From contig NZ_CP011805.1 of assembly GCF_001028625.1 (NCBI RefSeq), positions 2,155,001 through 2,219,000 of the forward strand: DNA of 64,000 nucleotides. The letters are read 5' to 3'. The DNA is from Pelagerythrobacter marensis (lineage in GTDB: Bacteria; Pseudomonadota; Alphaproteobacteria; Sphingomonadales; Sphingomonadaceae). The notes beneath the pieces are model-generated. The model worked only from the letters and a program-made list of their open reading frames with translations, was not told the origin of the DNA and made no database searches. Each line of letters begins with the position of its first letter. Position 1 is the stretch's first letter. A program made the position numbers and the translations under genes. Below are positions 34,255 to 41,930 of this stretch, piece by piece.

Positions 34255-34662
34255 ATGACCGCCCAGAAAGGTTCCGCCTTCCTCCTCAAGATCGGCGACG
34301 GCGGCGATCCGCCTGCTTACGCCACCGTCGCCGGGCTGCGCACGACGCAGATGTCGGTCAACGGCGATACCGTCGTCGTCACCCACAAGCAGAGCGGCGG
34401 CTGGCGCGATCTGCTTTCGGGCGCGGGGACGCGCTCTGTCTCGGTCGCGGCGAGCGGGATCTTCCTCGCCAGCGAGGCGGAAGCGGCGATCCGCGCCCAT
34501 GCGCTGGCCGGAACAATCGACGATTACGAGCTGTCGTTCGAGGATGGCGAGCGGATGCGCGGGCGCTTCCTCGTCCAGCGGCTCGACTACGCCGGCGATT
34601 TCAACGGCGAGCGGACTTACACGATGCAGCTCGAAAGCTCCGGCCCCGTGGTGCCGGCATGA
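34255..34662 (+). CDS. GTA major tail tube protein (gp9)
   Basis: This 135-residue protein opens MTAQKGSAFLLKIGDGGD and has the tube signature YATVAGLRTTQMSVNGDTVV, with THKQSGGWRDLLSGAGTRS and FEDGERMRGRFLVQRLDYAG. This is the TP901-1/GTA major tail protein family. It builds the tail tube as stacked hexamers. The gene ends in an ATGA overlap with gp10. Confidence 0.95.
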   Translation: MTAQKGSAFLLKIGDGGDPPAYATVAGLRTTQMSVNGDTVVVTHKQSGGWRDLLSGAGTRSVSVAASGIFLASEAEAAIRAHALAGTIDDYELSFEDGERMRGRFLVQRLDYAGDFNGERTYTMQLESSGPVVPA

Positions 34663-34994
34663 ACGGGCAGCCCGCCGCCTCTCACCCGCCGGCCAATCCG
34701 CATCGGGGCGAAGCTGCGCTGCCGGTCGCCGGGGCCATGCGCCGCCTGCGCCCCAGCTTCGCCGCGCTGGTCGCGGCGGAGGAAGACCTGGGCCCGCTGT
34801 TCGCACTGGTCGAGCGGGCGGGCGAAGGGCGGCTGGCCCTGTCCGAAATCGCCACCCTGTTCTGGCACTGCATGGACGATCACGAAGGCCTGTCGCGTGA
34901 GGCGGTCGGCCAGGCGGTGATCGAACAGGGGCTGGCCGCCTGCACCCGCCCGCTGCGCGTGCTGCTGGGCCAGATCCTCAAGGGATCGGGCTAG
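34659..34994 (+). CDS. GTA tail assembly chaperone (gp10, TAC-like)
   Basis: This 111-residue protein shows the GTA gp10 pattern (PF11836): FAALVAAEEDLGPLFALVER, LALSEIATLFWHCMDDHEG and QAVIEQGLAACTRPLRVLLG. It is a tail assembly chaperone that presumably protects the tape measure before tube assembly. The start overlaps the gp9 stop by four bases. The next start follows immediately after its TAG. Confidence 0.88.
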   Translation: MNGQPAASHPPANPHRGEAALPVAGAMRRLRPSFAALVAAEEDLGPLFALVERAGEGRLALSEIATLFWHCMDDHEGLSREAVGQAVIEQGLAACTRPLRVLLGQILKGSG

Positions 34995-35228
34995 ATGGGT
35001 ACGAAACCCCCCTCCTGCCCGCGGGAGGGGGGATTGTCGTTCGGCGCCGTCGCCCTCTCCCTCGCCGGGCTGGCGGCGCGCGTGCTGGGCTGGCGGCCCG
35101 ACGATTTCTGGCGCGCGACCCCGGCGGAACTGGCGACCAGCCTGGCCGACCCGGCCGCCCCGCCCGCCGCGCCGACGCGCGCGGATATCGAACGCATGAT
35201 GGAGCGCGAGAACGATGGACGAGATTGA
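34995..35228 (+). CDS. GTA second tail chaperone (gp10.1-like), start inside a palindrome
   Basis: This 77-residue protein has the conserved part FGAVALSLAGLAARVLGWRP, DFWRATPAELATSL and ADIERMMEREN, as in rcc01693-like proteins after gp10. The first 13 residues (GTKPPSCPREGGL) come from a hairpin CCCCCCTCCTGCCCGCGGGAGGGGGG, apparently a REP-like insertion at the gene start. A shorter start downstream would need a non-ATG codon. Its 3' end overlaps the tape measure start by 14 bases, as for a frameshift-type TAC pair, but I see no slippery site. Confidence 0.75.
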   Translation: MGTKPPSCPREGGLSFGAVALSLAGLAARVLGWRPDDFWRATPAELATSLADPAAPPAAPTRADIERMMERENDGRD

Positions 35229-35790
35229 CGAATTGCTGATCGAGGTTCGCGCGGGCACCCAGGGCTTCGCGCAGGATATCGCGCAGATGCGCGGCACGTT
35301 CGATGCCACGCTGGTCGATGGCTTTCGCGACGCGGGCGCGGTGCTCGAACGCGGGCTGCTGTCCGCCGTGCGCCGGGGCAGCCTGGGGTTCGAGGATCTG
35401 AAACGCACGGCACTGGCCGCGATCGACCAGATCGCCGCCCAATCGCTGCGGCTCGGCCTCGATTCGCTGTTCGGGGGGGGCACCGGCCCTTCGACCGGGG
35501 GGCTGGGCGGGCTTCTGGGTGGCCTCGCCGGCGCGCTGTTCGGCCTGCCCGGCCGCGCCACCGGCGGACCCGTTTCGCCCGGCCGTCCCTATCTGGTGGG
35601 CGAGCGCGGACCGGAAATGTTCGTCCCCACCAGCGCCGGCCGGGTCGAGGCCTCGCCCGGCCCCACCGCCGCGCGCGCGGTGCGCGTTTCGATCGGCATA
35701 GCCGCCCCGCGCGGCACCACCGCCCCAGTCGCCCTCCAACGCTCCAGCCGCCAGGTCGCGAGCGCGGTGCGGCGGGCTTTGATCGGGTGA
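35215..35790 (+). CDS. GTA short tape measure protein (gp11)
   Basis: This 191-residue protein has DEIDELLIEVRAGTQGFAQD, LVDGFRDAGAVLERGLLSAV, a Gly-rich stretch with LGGLLGGLAGALFGLPGRA, and the tail word RPYLVGERGPEMFVP, typical of phage tape measure C-termini. GTA tape measures are short (about 220 residues in RcGTA), in keeping with short tails. It should set tail length and lie in the tube. The end is followed by the 366-base spacer with the large repeat. Confidence 0.9.
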   Translation: MDEIDELLIEVRAGTQGFAQDIAQMRGTFDATLVDGFRDAGAVLERGLLSAVRRGSLGFEDLKRTALAAIDQIAAQSLRLGLDSLFGGGTGPSTGGLGGLLGGLAGALFGLPGRATGGPVSPGRPYLVGERGPEMFVPTSAGRVEASPGPTAARAVRVSIGIAAPRGTTAPVALQRSSRQVASAVRRALIG

Positions 35791-35848
35791 GATTTTTTGG
35801 GCGTCGGGAGGATTGGTTTTTTGTGCGTCAAGCGGGGGTTTTTGTTGG

Positions 35849-36112
35849 GCCTCAAGCGCCGGCGGCCGCATCCGCGGCCTTGGCTATCCTCGCTCCCTAC
35901 GGTCGCTGCGGGCGGCCGGTCGGCCTTGCGGTCCGCTGGTCGCGGACCGAATCTTTCCAGGCATCCGTGACCGGGGCGGGGCCTCTTCAGGCACTCGTGG
36001 CCAGGAAGGGTCCGGGGCTGCGACCAGCAGCCCCGCAAGCGCGACCGCGCGCCCGGAGCGCTCCGCGCGGAGGAAAGCCAAGGCCGCGGATGCGGCCGCC
36101 GGCGCCTGAGGC
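35849..36112. repeat. Large intergenic repeat, family L, copy 2, with 36-bp terminal inverted repeats
   Basis: The ends (35849-35884 and 36077-36112) are inverted repeats of 36 bases with one mismatch; each contains the palindrome GGCCGCATCCGCGGCC. The interior matches copy 1 at 32693-32883. There is no coding capacity for a transposase. The structure is that of a MITE or a large REP-like element. It lies in the spacer 35791-36156 before gp12; a second CGCCTGAGG lies at 36124-36132. Confidence 0.88.
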
Positions 36113-36156
36113 GCAAAAAACTTCGCCTGAGGCCCCAACAAAAAGGACACCAAACA

Positions 36157-38493
36157 ATGCCCTACTGGCTTGCGCGCGAGCGGCGTGGGCAGGATGGCGA
36201 CTGGATCCAGCGGTTCGATCCGCGTTTCTGGACGGTCGACTTCCCGCGCCCGATGATGGCCTGCGTGGTCGCGACCGCGCCCGATGCCCTGCGCGTCGAT
36301 TGCGAGTTCCTGTACGAAGGCCAGCTCTCCGGGCTGATCTGGTCGAGCGAGGACCGGCTCGATCACCCGCTGCTCGCCTATGAAACCCGGCGCGACTATT
36401 CGCACGCCGTCCTGCGCTTTCACTGGCGTTCGGGCGGGATCATCGCGCTCGACCAGGCGAACGGGCCGACCCTGACGATCGAGGGGCGCGATGCGGCGGG
36501 GCAGGCGCGCAGCTGGTATGTCCGGCTGTGGAACTATGCCAGCGGCACCCCCACCGATGCGCAAGTAGAGCTGCCCTTCTCCGCTCTGGGGAGCGGCTGG
36601 TTCCTGCCGGGCACGCCGGTCCACCCGGCGGACATCGACCGCATGTTCATCTCGCTGGTTCCCGAAGGCTTCGTCCCCGGCAGCACGGCGCCGCTGGCCA
36701 CGCGGGGCGAAGGGTTCGTCGAACTGAGCGGGATCGCCTATCACGGCGACCACGCAAGCCTGGCGATCGGCGATGTCATGCTGCCCCCGCATGAGGAACG
36801 GATCGCGACCGCTTACGACGATGCCTACAACCAGGAACCGACCCGGCTGCTGCGCAATATTCGCGGGCTCGGCTATCGCGACCGCATCCTGCACTATCTG
36901 GGCATGAGCCACTTCCCCCGGCTGGAAGCCGAAGGCGGGGCGATGCCCGTCGCGCGACCGGCGGCGATCTGCACCCCGGCGCGGCGCTGGCACGAACGGT
37001 TCTATGCCGCGGCGGGGGCCGCCGGATATGCGGTGATCAATTCGCTGTCCTACGAACTGCTGGCCGATCACTGCCCCGCCGAATGGCAGCAGCGCGCGCA
37101 CGATGGCAGCGCGGCCCGCACCGGATGGGACCCGCCCTCTGCCCTGCTTTCCCCGGCCAATGGGGAGGCGATGGCCTGGCTGCAATCGGCCGCGGTGCAG
37201 TTCACCGCGATGCAACAGGCCGCGGGCCTGCCGGTGCTGTTCCAGGTGGGCGAGCCGTGGTGGTGGGTCGTCCCGCACAGCGGCGCGCCGTGCCTCTACG
37301 ACGATGCCGCGGTTGCGGCCCTGGGCGGCTCGCCGCCGGTGATCGCCGACATGCGCGCCCCGCTGGACGGCGCGCAGACCGCGCTGCTGGACGATGCCGG
37401 GGCATTGCTGGCGCAATCGACCACGGCGCTGGGGCAGGCGGTGCGCGATACGGCGGGCGGGGCGGCGGGCGGCACGGCGGAGATTCTGCTGCTCGCCTTC
37501 ACGCCGACGATTCTCGACCCCGCCATGCCCGAACTGAAACGCGCCAACCTGCCGGCGGGCTGGGCCTGGCCGGCTTTCGACCGGCTCCAGCTGGAAGACT
37601 ACGACTGGCTGACCGCCGGTTTCGACGCCCGCTGCCGGGCCGCGATTGCCGAAGTCGATGCCCGGCTCGGCTATCCGGTCGAGCGGCAGGATTACCTTTC
37701 GGGCTTCGTGCTCGATCCCGCCGATGCGGAAGCATTCTGGCCCCGGATCGACGCCGCGCTGGACCGCGCCGCCGCGCGCGGGGTGGGCCAGCGCTACGTC
37801 TGGGCGCTGCCGCAGGTGGCGCGCGATGGATACACGCGGCTGCCGCCGCCGAAGGAGGATGACGTGCAGGCTTTCGACGACGTGGAATATCCGCTCGCGC
37901 TGGGGCGCGACGCGGCGGTCAGCCCCGAGTTCTCGACCTCGATCGCGCTCACCGCATCGGGGCACGAACGGCGCAATACGCTGTGGTCCGATGCGCGGTT
38001 GCGGTTCGATGTCGGGCCCGGCATCCGCTCCGAAGAGGAGCTGGGCACGCTGATCGCCTTCTTCCGCGCACGGCGCGGGGCGGCGCGCGGGTTTCGCCTG
38101 CGCGATCCCTTCGATCACAGCTCCGGCGGAATGACCGGCCCGCCCGGCCCGCTCGACCAGCCGCTCGGCACCGGGGACGGCGCGCGCGACAGCTTCGCGC
38201 TGGTCAAGCTCTATGGCGATGGCGCACAGGCGCAGCGGCGGCCGATCACCCGGCCGCGCGCGGGCACGGTGCGCGTCTCGGTGAACGGGGTCGAAAGCTT
38301 TGCCTGGACCCTGCTGCCCGGCGGCCGCGTCCAGTTCGTCGAGGCCCCACCCGCCGGGGCGGACATTCGCGCCGGGTTCCTGTTCGACGTACCCGTGCGG
38401 TTCGAGCAGGACCGGCTCGACGTGACCGGCGCGAACTTCGCCGCCGGCGAGGCGCCTTCTGTGCCGCTGATCGAAATCCGCGAGGCGACATGA
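36157..38493 (+). CDS. GTA distal tail protein: glycosidase-like domain fused to DUF2460 (gp12-like)
   Basis: This 778-residue protein has a C-terminal DUF2460 part (about residues 570-775: FDDVEYPLALGRDAAVSPEF, RARRGAARGFRLRDPFDHS), the whole of RcGTA gp12. The first 560 residues are additional: a beta-sandwich-like start with WLARERRGQDGDWIQRFDPR, and a TIM-barrel-like section with HYLGMSHFPRL, GYAVINSLSYELLADHCP and GLPVLFQVGEPWWWV, which resembles glycoside hydrolases. It probably forms the tail tip and may cut cell wall or surface polysaccharide. A catalytic acid pair could not be named with certainty. Confidence 0.85.
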   Translation: MPYWLARERRGQDGDWIQRFDPRFWTVDFPRPMMACVVATAPDALRVDCEFLYEGQLSGLIWSSEDRLDHPLLAYETRRDYSHAVLRFHWRSGGIIALDQANGPTLTIEGRDAAGQARSWYVRLWNYASGTPTDAQVELPFSALGSGWFLPGTPVHPADIDRMFISLVPEGFVPGSTAPLATRGEGFVELSGIAYHGDHASLAIGDVMLPPHEERIATAYDDAYNQEPTRLLRNIRGLGYRDRILHYLGMSHFPRLEAEGGAMPVARPAAICTPARRWHERFYAAAGAAGYAVINSLSYELLADHCPAEWQQRAHDGSAARTGWDPPSALLSPANGEAMAWLQSAAVQFTAMQQAAGLPVLFQVGEPWWWVVPHSGAPCLYDDAAVAALGGSPPVIADMRAPLDGAQTALLDDAGALLAQSTTALGQAVRDTAGGAAGGTAEILLLAFTPTILDPAMPELKRANLPAGWAWPAFDRLQLEDYDWLTAGFDARCRAAIAEVDARLGYPVERQDYLSGFVLDPADAEAFWPRIDAALDRAAARGVGQRYVWALPQVARDGYTRLPPPKEDDVQAFDDVEYPLALGRDAAVSPEFSTSIALTASGHERRNTLWSDARLRFDVGPGIRSEEELGTLIAFFRARRGAARGFRLRDPFDHSSGGMTGPPGPLDQPLGTGDGARDSFALVKLYGDGAQAQRRPITRPRAGTVRVSVNGVESFAWTLLPGGRVQFVEAPPAGADIRAGFLFDVPVRFEQDRLDVTGANFAAGEAPSVPLIEIREAT

Positions 38494-39305
38494 GCCGGGC
38501 CTTCTTCGCGCGCGCACTCGATACGGTCGCGACGTTCTGGCGCATCTATCGCCGCGACGGGGTTGCGCTCGGCTTCGTCACCCACGATCGCGATCTGCGC
38601 TTCGACGGGCTGCTTCACCGCGCCGCGCCGGGCATGGTGCCCCATGCCCTGCGCCGTACCGCCGGCCTGGCCGACGACAGCGCCGAAGTGCGCGGCGCGC
38701 TGACGCACGACGGGATCGCCGCGGCCGACCTTGCCGCGGGCCGGTTCGACGGGGCGCGGGTGGAAGTCGGCGCGATCGACTGGGAGAGCCTGGAGCGCAC
38801 GACGCTGTACACGGGCACGATCGGGCGCGTCGGCGCGAACGCCGGGCAGTTCGGGGCCGAGCTGCACTCTGCCAAGGCGGCGCTCGAGCGCGACTATATC
38901 CCGCGCACCAGCCCGACCTGCCGGGCGCAGTTCTGCGGACCGGGCTGCGATCTCCCCCCCGCGCTGTTCACGCACGAAACGGCCCTTGAGGCGGTCGACT
39001 TGGAGGCCAATGCCGCCGTCTTTTCGGCTCCCGAATGGTCCCGCATGGCCGGCGGGCGAGTCCGCTGGATCGACGGGCCGCATTGCGGGATGGCAATGCG
39101 CGTGCTTGCCGCATCGGCGGAAGGGCTGGTGCTCGACAGGCCGCTCGATCCGGCACTGGCGCCGGGCACCCGGGCGGAACTGCGCGAAGGGTGCGACCGC
39201 CGGCTGGCCACATGCGCCGGGCGTTTCGGCAATGCCGCCAATTTCCGGGGCGAGCCCTACGTCCCGGGCCTCGATCTGCTCGCGCGCTATCCGGTCGCCC
39301 GATGA
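38490..39305 (+). CDS. GTA hub protein (gp13, DUF2163)
   Basis: This 271-residue protein has the DUF2163 pattern: FWRIYRRDGVALGFVTHDRD, LALTHDG-type words and VEVGAIDWESLERTTLYTGT, and a C-terminal cysteine cluster RDYIPRTSPTCRAQFCGPGC that in RcGTA gp13 binds an iron-sulfur cluster, followed by GCDRRLATCAGRFGNAANFR. It is the baseplate hub. The start overlaps gp12 by four bases and the stop overlaps gp14. Confidence 0.94.
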   Translation: MSRAFFARALDTVATFWRIYRRDGVALGFVTHDRDLRFDGLLHRAAPGMVPHALRRTAGLADDSAEVRGALTHDGIAAADLAAGRFDGARVEVGAIDWESLERTTLYTGTIGRVGANAGQFGAELHSAKAALERDYIPRTSPTCRAQFCGPGCDLPPALFTHETALEAVDLEANAAVFSAPEWSRMAGGRVRWIDGPHCGMAMRVLAASAEGLVLDRPLDPALAPGTRAELREGCDRRLATCAGRFGNAANFRGEPYVPGLDLLARYPVAR

Positions 39306-39718
39306 CCGATAATACCGGGGCAGCGGTGGCCCGCGCGGCGGAGGCGCTGGTCGGCGTGCCCTTTCGCCTCCACGGGCGCGATCCGCGAATCGGGCTCGAC
39401 TGCATCGGCCTCGTCGCTGCCGCGCTTCGGGGCGCGGGCCGGAAGGTCGATCCGCCTGCCGGCTATGGCCTGCGCAATCGCGACCCCGCCGATCCCGATG
39501 CAATCGCCCGCCGCTGCGCGCTCCTGCCGGCACGCGGGCCGGTGCGGGGCGGAGACATTCTTATGGTTCGCCCCGGCCCGGCACAGATGCACCTGCTCGT
39601 CTGTGCCGGGCCGGATCGTTTCATTCACGCCCATGCCGGGCTGCGCCGGGTCGTGGCGATGCCGGGGCCAATGCCCTGGCCCATCCTCCGCCAATGGCGC
39701 CCTGCCGAAAAGGACTGA
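39302..39718 (+). CDS. GTA peptidase (gp14, NlpC/P60-like)
   Basis: This 138-residue protein has the NlpC/P60 pattern: GVPFRLHGRDPRIGLDCIGL with the nucleophile Cys, and the His in GPAQMHLLVCAGPDRFIHAH. It should cut peptidoglycan peptide links for DNA entry through the cell wall. It matches RcGTA gp14 in length and place. Start and stop codons overlap or adjoin those of the neighbours. Confidence 0.93.
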   Translation: MTDNTGAAVARAAEALVGVPFRLHGRDPRIGLDCIGLVAAALRGAGRKVDPPAGYGLRNRDPADPDAIARRCALLPARGPVRGGDILMVRPGPAQMHLLVCAGPDRFIHAHAGLRRVVAMPGPMPWPILRQWRPAEKD

Positions 39719-39723
39719 ACGCA

Positions 39724-41907
39724 ATGGCTACTCTGGTACTCGGCACTATCGGCACGCTGGTCGGCGGCCCCATTGGCGGGGCGCTGGGCGCGCTGGTGGG
39801 GCGCGGGATCGACAGCAGCGTGATCGGTGGCAACGGGCGCGAAGGCCCGCGGCTGAAAGACCTGGCGGTCACCACATCCAGTTATGGCCAGCCCCTGCCC
39901 CGCCATTTCGGGCGGATGCGCGTCGCGGGCAGTGTGATCTGGGCCACCGATCTGGTCGAAAACCGGGAAAGCGAAGGCGGCGGCAAGGGCCGGCCGAAGA
40001 CGACGACCTACAGCTATTCCATCTCGTTCGCGGTCGCGCTCGCCAGCCGCCCTATCGCCGAGGTCGGGCGGATCTGGGCTGACGGCAACCTGCTGCGCGG
40101 CGCGGCCGGCGATCTCAAGACCGGGGGCACGATGCGCCTCTATCGCGGGCACGGCGACCAGCGGCCCGACCCACTGATCGCTGCCGCCCAGGGTGACGGG
40201 TGCCCGGCCTTTCGCGGTTGCGCCTATGTCGTGTTCGAGGATCTCGACCTTGCGGATTTCGGCAATCGCATCCCCGCCCTCACGTTCGAAGTGATCGCGG
40301 ATAGCGGCGGGGTCGCGCTGGCCGACGTGATTGAACCGCTGGTGCCCGATGCCGCCGGCGCTGTCGCGCTGCCGGGCCTCGGCGGTTACTCCTACGAAGG
40401 CGGGAGCTTGCGCGGCAGCCTGGAGACGATCGACAGCCTGTTTCCGCTGGCCGGCGACTGCGCCGGTGCGCAGCTCACCATTGCAAGCGGCGATCCGCCC
40501 GCGCAATCCGCCATGCTTCTGCCCGAGCCGGTCGTCGTCCCGGGCGATGGGGACGACACGGGCAGTTCAGGCCCCGAATACGAACGTGATGCCGGGCATC
40601 CCGATGTCCCCGGCTCGCTGCGCTATTACGATAGCGAACGCGATTATCAGCCCGGCCTGCAACGAAGCGACCCCGGTGGAGACGCGGGGCGGACGCTGGA
40701 ATTTCCTGGCATGCTTTCCCCCGACGACGCCCGCGCCCTGATCGATGCCCTCAACACCCGCGCTCAGGGTTCGCGCGACAGGCTGTCGCTGCGGGTGGCC
40801 GAAGTGAACCCCGCGATCGGCCCCGGCGCGCTGGTGCGCGTGCCGGACATCGACGGATTGTGGCGGATCGAAAGCTGGGAGTGGGATCAGGACGGCGTTG
40901 CGCTGGAACTGCGGCGACACATGACGATGCGGCTCGCGCCCTCTCCGGGGGACGCAGGCACCCCCTCCAGGCCGGTCGACAGTGCCCCCTCGCCCACGCT
41001 TCTGCGCGCGTTCGAACTGCCCTGGGAGGGGATGGGCGATTCGTCGGACCCGCCGATCTACGCCGCTGTCAGCGCGCCCGGCCCCGGCTGGCGCGGGGCG
41101 GCGCTCTATCTCGATCGCGCGGGAGCGCTTGAGGATCTTGGCCCCGCCGACCGCAGGCGCGCCGTTACCGGCGTTCTGGCGGCGATGCTGCCGCCTTCGC
41201 CCGCCCGGCTTCTCGAACGCGGCGCAACCCTGGCAGTCGATCTTGCCGGGGCGGACATGGTGCTGGGCTCTGCCAGTGCCGAAGCGCTGGCGACCGGCGT
41301 AAACCGCCTTCTGATCGGGGAGGAGATCGTGCAATTTTCGAGTGCCGCGCGCGAGAGCGACTATCGCTGGAGACTGGAAGGGTTGCTGCGCGGACGCGGC
41401 GCGACCGAAGCCGCCGCCGCCACTGGCCACCCTGCAGGTGCACCGGTTACGCTGCTAGACACGGCGCTGACGCCGCTCGCGATCGACCGCGCGCTGCACG
41501 CCCAGCCGCCCGTAATCGCCGCGATCGGCCGCGCCGAAGACGATCCGGTCATGGCCACGGTCGAAAGTTTCGGGCGCGCGCGCAGGCCGCTGGCCCCGGT
41601 CCATCCGCGGAGCCGGGTCCTCCCATCCGGCGCGCTCGCGCTGGAGTGGACCCGCCGTGCACGCGGCGCATGGCGCTGGCTACCCGAAGTCGACGCTCCG
41701 CTCGTCGAAGAGGCCGAGCGCTACCGCGTCGGCGTCGGCCCGTTCGCGAGCCCGCTGGAAAGCTGGGAAACCGCCGAACCCCACCTGACGCTCGAGGCCA
41801 GCCGCCACGCCGCACTGTCTGCCGAGGCGCCAGGCGCGCCTGTCTGGGTGCGGCAGATCGGCAGCTTCGCTGCGTCCGACCCTCTCCCCTTGTGCACTCT
41901 CGACTGA
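39724..41907 (+). CDS. GTA tail tip/megatron protein (gp15-like, short form)
   Basis: This 727-residue protein starts MATLVLGTIGTLVGGPIGGA and has the phage tail_3-type words AVTTSSYGQPLPRHFGRMRV, TYSYSISFAVALASRPIAEV and IWADGNLLRG, then RDRLSLRVAEVNPAIGPGAL and a C-terminal domain with VNRLLIGEEIVQFSSAARES. RcGTA gp15 is about 1300 residues and contains a central TIM-barrel; that domain is absent here. The gp12-like protein carries a barrel-like domain instead. The start was set after the NlpC gene, at the ATG with the Gly-rich hydrophobic N-terminus. Confidence 0.92.
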   Translation: MATLVLGTIGTLVGGPIGGALGALVGRGIDSSVIGGNGREGPRLKDLAVTTSSYGQPLPRHFGRMRVAGSVIWATDLVENRESEGGGKGRPKTTTYSYSISFAVALASRPIAEVGRIWADGNLLRGAAGDLKTGGTMRLYRGHGDQRPDPLIAAAQGDGCPAFRGCAYVVFEDLDLADFGNRIPALTFEVIADSGGVALADVIEPLVPDAAGAVALPGLGGYSYEGGSLRGSLETIDSLFPLAGDCAGAQLTIASGDPPAQSAMLLPEPVVVPGDGDDTGSSGPEYERDAGHPDVPGSLRYYDSERDYQPGLQRSDPGGDAGRTLEFPGMLSPDDARALIDALNTRAQGSRDRLSLRVAEVNPAIGPGALVRVPDIDGLWRIESWEWDQDGVALELRRHMTMRLAPSPGDAGTPSRPVDSAPSPTLLRAFELPWEGMGDSSDPPIYAAVSAPGPGWRGAALYLDRAGALEDLGPADRRRAVTGVLAAMLPPSPARLLERGATLAVDLAGADMVLGSASAEALATGVNRLLIGEEIVQFSSAARESDYRWRLEGLLRGRGATEAAAATGHPAGAPVTLLDTALTPLAIDRALHAQPPVIAAIGRAEDDPVMATVESFGRARRPLAPVHPRSRVLPSGALALEWTRRARGAWRWLPEVDAPLVEEAERYRVGVGPFASPLESWETAEPHLTLEASRHAALSAEAPGAPVWVRQIGSFAASDPLPLCTLD

Positions 41908-41930
41908 ACGCCCGAACAGGAGCCTCCATC

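Noticed and set aside
32671..36112. Insertion sequence for the L elements
   Set aside because: No transposase frame; at most a nonautonomous element, so it was listed as a repeat.
35884..38517. 877-residue antisense frame over the gp12-like gene
   Set aside because: Codon shadow of a very GC-rich gene, no recognisable domain.
39724..41907. gp15 as a broken or truncated pseudogene
   Set aside because: The frame is open, both ends of the family are present, and the missing TIM-barrel is a clean internal absence.
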